NCBI GenBank assembly: GCA_900770535.1
Contig: CAAHDV010000188.1
Location: forward strand, 1 to 8,571
Origin: Lachnospiraceae bacterium
GTDB taxonomy: Bacteria; Bacillota; Clostridia; Lachnospirales; Lachnospiraceae
DNA length: 8,571 nt
Direction of reading: 5' to 3'
Shown piece after piece: positions 6,633-8,571 of this stretch. Position 1 is the stretch's first letter; each line of letters begins with the position of its first letter. Under the pieces are notes generated by a model, which was given only the letters and a program-made list of their open reading frames with translations, was not told where the DNA came from and made no database searches. The position numbers and the translations under genes were made by a program.

Positions 6633-6804
6633 CAGGGCATGAATGACAACGGCTTCCTATATTTTCACATATCGTTGTTTGCTTGCTTTCACAACAGATG
6701 TTCGCCTGCATCGGATTTTTATCCGCTGCATTCGGACATCTGTGTTCAAGCGCAAACAACCAGATATGCTGAAAATGCCGGAAGCCGTTGTCATTCATGC
6801 CCTG
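6633..6804. repeat. 172-nt imperfect palindrome (long inverted repeat)
   Basis: Two 86-nt arms (6633-6718 and 6719-6804) are reverse complements with scattered mismatches and compensating indels. The outermost 25 nt of each arm (6633-6657 and 6780-6804) match perfectly, and the apex is a 5-bp stem with TTTT loop (6712-6725). The element fills most of the spacer between the subunit D stop (6815) and the lipoprotein promoter. On the - strand the left arm is followed by CG and TTTTT (6630-6626), so as RNA it could also end the V-ATPase transcript. Both arms can be read as a short peptide beginning MNDNGF, a by-product of symmetry. A degenerate stretch at 6586-6611 shares 12 nt with the right arm (6750-6761). 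No transposase or clear target duplication is visible. A MITE-like or REP-like element is possible. Confidence 0.85.
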
Positions 6805-6814
6805 ACTTTTCGTC

Positions 6815-7432
6815 TTATCCTGTTTTTGACCTTTTAATTACCTTCAGCCGCGTAAACTCTTCCCTGTCCTTCTCCTCCAGCGCATTCCCGATCGTCGTTA
6901 CCAGATTCTGGTACGTCGGAATCGTGATGTTCTTTAACGCATTGGCCCGCTTCTGGGTCTTTCTTATACTGGAGGCCAGGCGGTAGGCGGAGTTTTCCAC
7001 CATGGAAAGCTTCACCGTCAGCTCCTTTACCTTCTCAAAGTGCATCCGGGCCTCGTCCAGGGCCGGACTGGTGCTAAGGAACGCATAACCGGGCGTCAGC
7101 GGCACCGGCTCATGCTGTACCAGCGGAATCTCCGTTCCCATAATGCTTCTGGTCTTGATGCGGATAGTATCGTCCACCGGAATCGTCCCGGCAATATCCT
7201 GAATAAAGCCGATTCCCAGCTCAATATTCGCCTTCTGCAGCGCCTTGTAGGCCTCGGTGAAGGTCGTATCAATTTCTGCCTGAATGTCCTTGGCCTGATC
7301 GATGAGCCCCATCAGCTCCCGCAGGAGAATATTTCGCTTTTTGTCCATCAGCTCGTAGCCCTGGCTGGCCAGCGCAAGGGAATTCTTCGCCAGGATCAGA
7401 TTGCCCTTTGTCGGGAAAGTATTCAGATTCAT
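6815..7432 (-). CDS. atpD: V-type ATP synthase subunit D
   Basis: The 205-residue protein matches the central-stalk (rotor) subunit D of bacterial/archaeal V-type ATPases in length and text: N-terminal NTFPTKGNLILAKNSLALASQGYELMDKKRNILLREL, a central variable part, and the C-terminal helix NSAYRLASSIRKTQKRANALKNITIPTYQ, ending in a basic tail. The two long helices form the coiled coil that turns inside the A3B3 head and couples ATP chemistry to ion movement through the membrane ring. The start at ATG 7430-7432 is preceded by AGGAGG overlapping the end of the subunit B gene, whose stop is 12 nt upstream, so the two are co-translated from one operon. No further V-ATPase gene follows in the window; B then D at the operon end is the usual order in Firmicutes. 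Confidence 0.96.
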   Translation of the reverse strand: MNLNTFPTKGNLILAKNSLALASQGYELMDKKRNILLRELMGLIDQAKDIQAEIDTTFTEAYKALQKANIELGIGFIQDIAGTIPVDDTIRIKTRSIMGTEIPLVQHEPVPLTPGYAFLSTSPALDEARMHFEKVKELTVKLSMVENSAYRLASSIRKTQKRANALKNITIPTYQNLVTTIGNALEEKDREEFTRLKVIKRSKTG

Positions 7433-7444
7433 ACGGATCCCTCC

Positions 7445-8560
7445 TTATCGCTGCGCCGCAGCCCCGGCGTCAGCCGCGCTCTTTCCGGTCTCTGCATCCG
7501 CCAGATCCCCGTTCTCGTCCAGCTTCGTTGCCTTATAATACTGCGCCAGGATCTTCGTATCGATCCGGTCCAGTTCCTCCTTCGGAAGCAGGCCCAGAAG
7601 CTGCCAGCCAATATTCAGCGTGGTGATGATGTTCCGGTTATCGTGCGGGTCCTGTCCCACAAAGCGGTGTTCAAACTCCCGGCCAAACACCAGGTACTTT
7701 TTATCCAGTGGTGACAGCTCATCCTCACCGATAACCGATGCCAGCGCCCTCGCATCTCCCACTTTCGCATAGCAGGAGAATAACTGGTTCGCCACCGCCT
7801 GGTGGTCTGCCCGGGTGTAGCCCTCACCAATGCCGTCCTTCATCAGACGGGACAGGCTCGGCAGCACGTTAATCGGCGGATAAACCGACTGGCCGTTTAA
7901 CTCCCGATCCAGAACAATCTGCCCCTCGGTGATGTAACCGGTCAGATCCGGAATCGGGTGGGTGATGTCATCGTTTGGCATGGTCAGGATCGGAATCTGG
8001 GTTACGGAACCATTCACACCCTTTACAATGCCCGCGCGCTCATAAAGCGCCGCCAGTTCACTGTACAAATATCCCGGGAAGCCTTTTCGGGAAGGAATCT
8101 CTCCCTTGGAGGAGGATACCTCACGCATGGCCTCCGCAAAGGAGGTCATATCCGTTAAGATAACCAGGATGTGCATATTTTTCTCAAAAGCCAGGTACTC
8201 AGCCAGCGTTAGCGCGCATTTCGGCGTGATCAGACGCTCCACCACCGGGTCGTTGGCCAGGTTCATGAACATGGCCACATGGGAGGAAACACCGCTCTCC
8301 TCAAAGGTCCGGCGGAAGAATTCTGCCACATCGTGCTTCACGCCCATGGCCGCAAAGACAATCGCAAACTGCTCGTCAGAATCATCCCCCAGGGATGCCT
8401 GCTGCACGATCTGTGCCGCCAGCTGGTCGTGTGGAAGTCCGTTGCCGGAAAAGATTGGCAGCTTCTGGCCCCGGATCAGGGTCATCAGGCCGTCAATGGC
8501 AGAAATGCCGGTACGGATATAGTTTCGCGGATACTCACGGGTTACCGGATTTAACGGCTT
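7445..8560 (-). CDS. atpB: V-type ATP synthase subunit B (N-terminus missing at contig end)
   Basis: The 371 residues present begin [25 protein letters not shown], a segment that lies about 90 residues into the usual roughly 460-residue protein, so the start is lost beyond the window. The protein is the non-catalytic nucleotide-binding subunit of the V1 head. Where catalytic subunit A has a P-loop it has the B-type [14 protein letters not shown] (from residue 38 of the fragment). Further family text includes [70 protein letters not shown] and LPSLSRLM, whose Arg (fragment residue 238) sits where the family has an arginine facing the catalytic site. An internal ATG at 8483-8485 is a Met inside the conserved core, not the start. 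The C-terminal tail is Ala/Asp-rich and variable. Subunit A would be expected just upstream. Confidence 0.95.
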   Translation of the reverse strand, partial: KPLNPVTREYPRNYIRTGISAIDGLMTLIRGQKLPIFSGNGLPHDQLAAQIVQQASLGDDSDEQFAIVFAAMGVKHDVAEFFRRTFEESGVSSHVAMFMNLANDPVVERLITPKCALTLAEYLAFEKNMHILVILTDMTSFAEAMREVSSSKGEIPSRKGFPGYLYSELAALYERAGIVKGVNGSVTQIPILTMPNDDITHPIPDLTGYITEGQIVLDRELNGQSVYPPINVLPSLSRLMKDGIGEGYTRADHQAVANQLFSCYAKVGDARALASVIGEDELSPLDKKYLVFGREFEHRFVGQDPHDNRNIITTLNIGWQLLGLLPKEELDRIDTKILAQYYKATKLDENGDLADAETGKSAADAGAAAQR

Positions 8561-8571
8561 AGATCGGAAGA
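8561..8571. other. Probable Illumina adapter remnant at contig end
   Basis: The final 11 bases AGATCGGAAGA are identical to the beginning of the common Illumina adapter. They start exactly where recognisable subunit B protein ends (the codon for K in KPLNP); the residues they would encode do not fit the family. They are best read as untrimmed adapter rather than genome. Confidence 0.88.

Noticed and set aside
6577..6798. Small - strand reading frame beginning MNDNGF within the palindrome, with a look-alike on the + strand
   Set aside because: The near-identical peptides on both strands follow from the inverted repeat; there is no ribosome binding site, and the frame overlaps the promoter of the next gene.
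6204..6986. 260-residue open frame on the + strand
   Set aside because: It runs antisense through the lipoprotein signal region, its promoter, the palindrome and the end of subunit D; it is Cys/Arg-rich with no recognisable domain or ribosome site.
7040..7714. 224-residue open frame on the + strand
   Set aside because: It is antisense to the well-conserved subunit D and B genes and looks like a by-product of their codon bias.
8483..8485. ATG 8485 as the start of subunit B
   Set aside because: Conserved subunit B sequence (TGISAIDGL and earlier) continues in frame upstream to 8560, so this Met is internal.
1..8571. CRISPR arrays, phage or transposase genes, tRNA/rRNA genes
   Set aside because: No spaced direct repeats, integrase/transposase motifs or folded RNA genes were found on either strand apart from the T-box and the palindrome.

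Overview
The window looks like a chromosomal piece of an anaerobic low-G+C-type Firmicute, most likely in Clostridia/Lachnospiraceae. The grounds are a T-box leader, V-type (A/V) ATP synthase genes, a two-component pair of the clostridial VanRS-like style, AGGAGG-type ribosome binding sites and sigma-A promoters, together with a fairly balanced base composition. No species can be named from the sequence alone.

Layout. Positions 1-2577 (+ strand) hold the 3' end of an OmpR/PhoB-type response regulator gene and, 9 nt downstream, a six-span membrane histidine kinase; the two form one operon. A strong hairpin with T-runs on both sides (about 2591-2640) ends this operon and also the convergent gene arriving from the right. 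On the - strand, 2655-4364 encodes a CstA-family transporter. Upstream of it lies a leader of about 370 nt with the hallmarks of a T-box riboswitch (AG bulge/distal loop, stem IIA/B motif, T-box with UGGU, intrinsic terminator) behind a near-consensus promoter at 4770-4797. Positions 4833-4868 are the terminator of the next - strand gene, 4881-6497, a lipoprotein with four peptidoglycan-binding repeats and a C-terminal NlpC/P60 peptidase domain, starting at TTG and driven by a promoter at 6564-6592. Between that gene and the V-ATPase genes lies an exactly centred 172-nt imperfect palindrome (6633-6804). The right end (6815-8560, - strand) carries V-type ATPase subunits D (complete) and B (N-terminus missing), 12 nt apart.

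The last 11 bases (8561-8571) match the start of the Illumina adapter and interrupt subunit B exactly where conserved protein sequence stops, so they are probably an assembly artefact.

The genes do not form one pathway. They are neighbouring housekeeping and envelope units: signal transduction, a charged-tRNA-sensing transporter gene, cell-wall remodelling and an ion-translocating ATPase. The points most worth attention are the T-box/cstA pairing, the long palindrome and the adapter tail. I saw no clear sign of a new defence, mobile or biosynthetic system.
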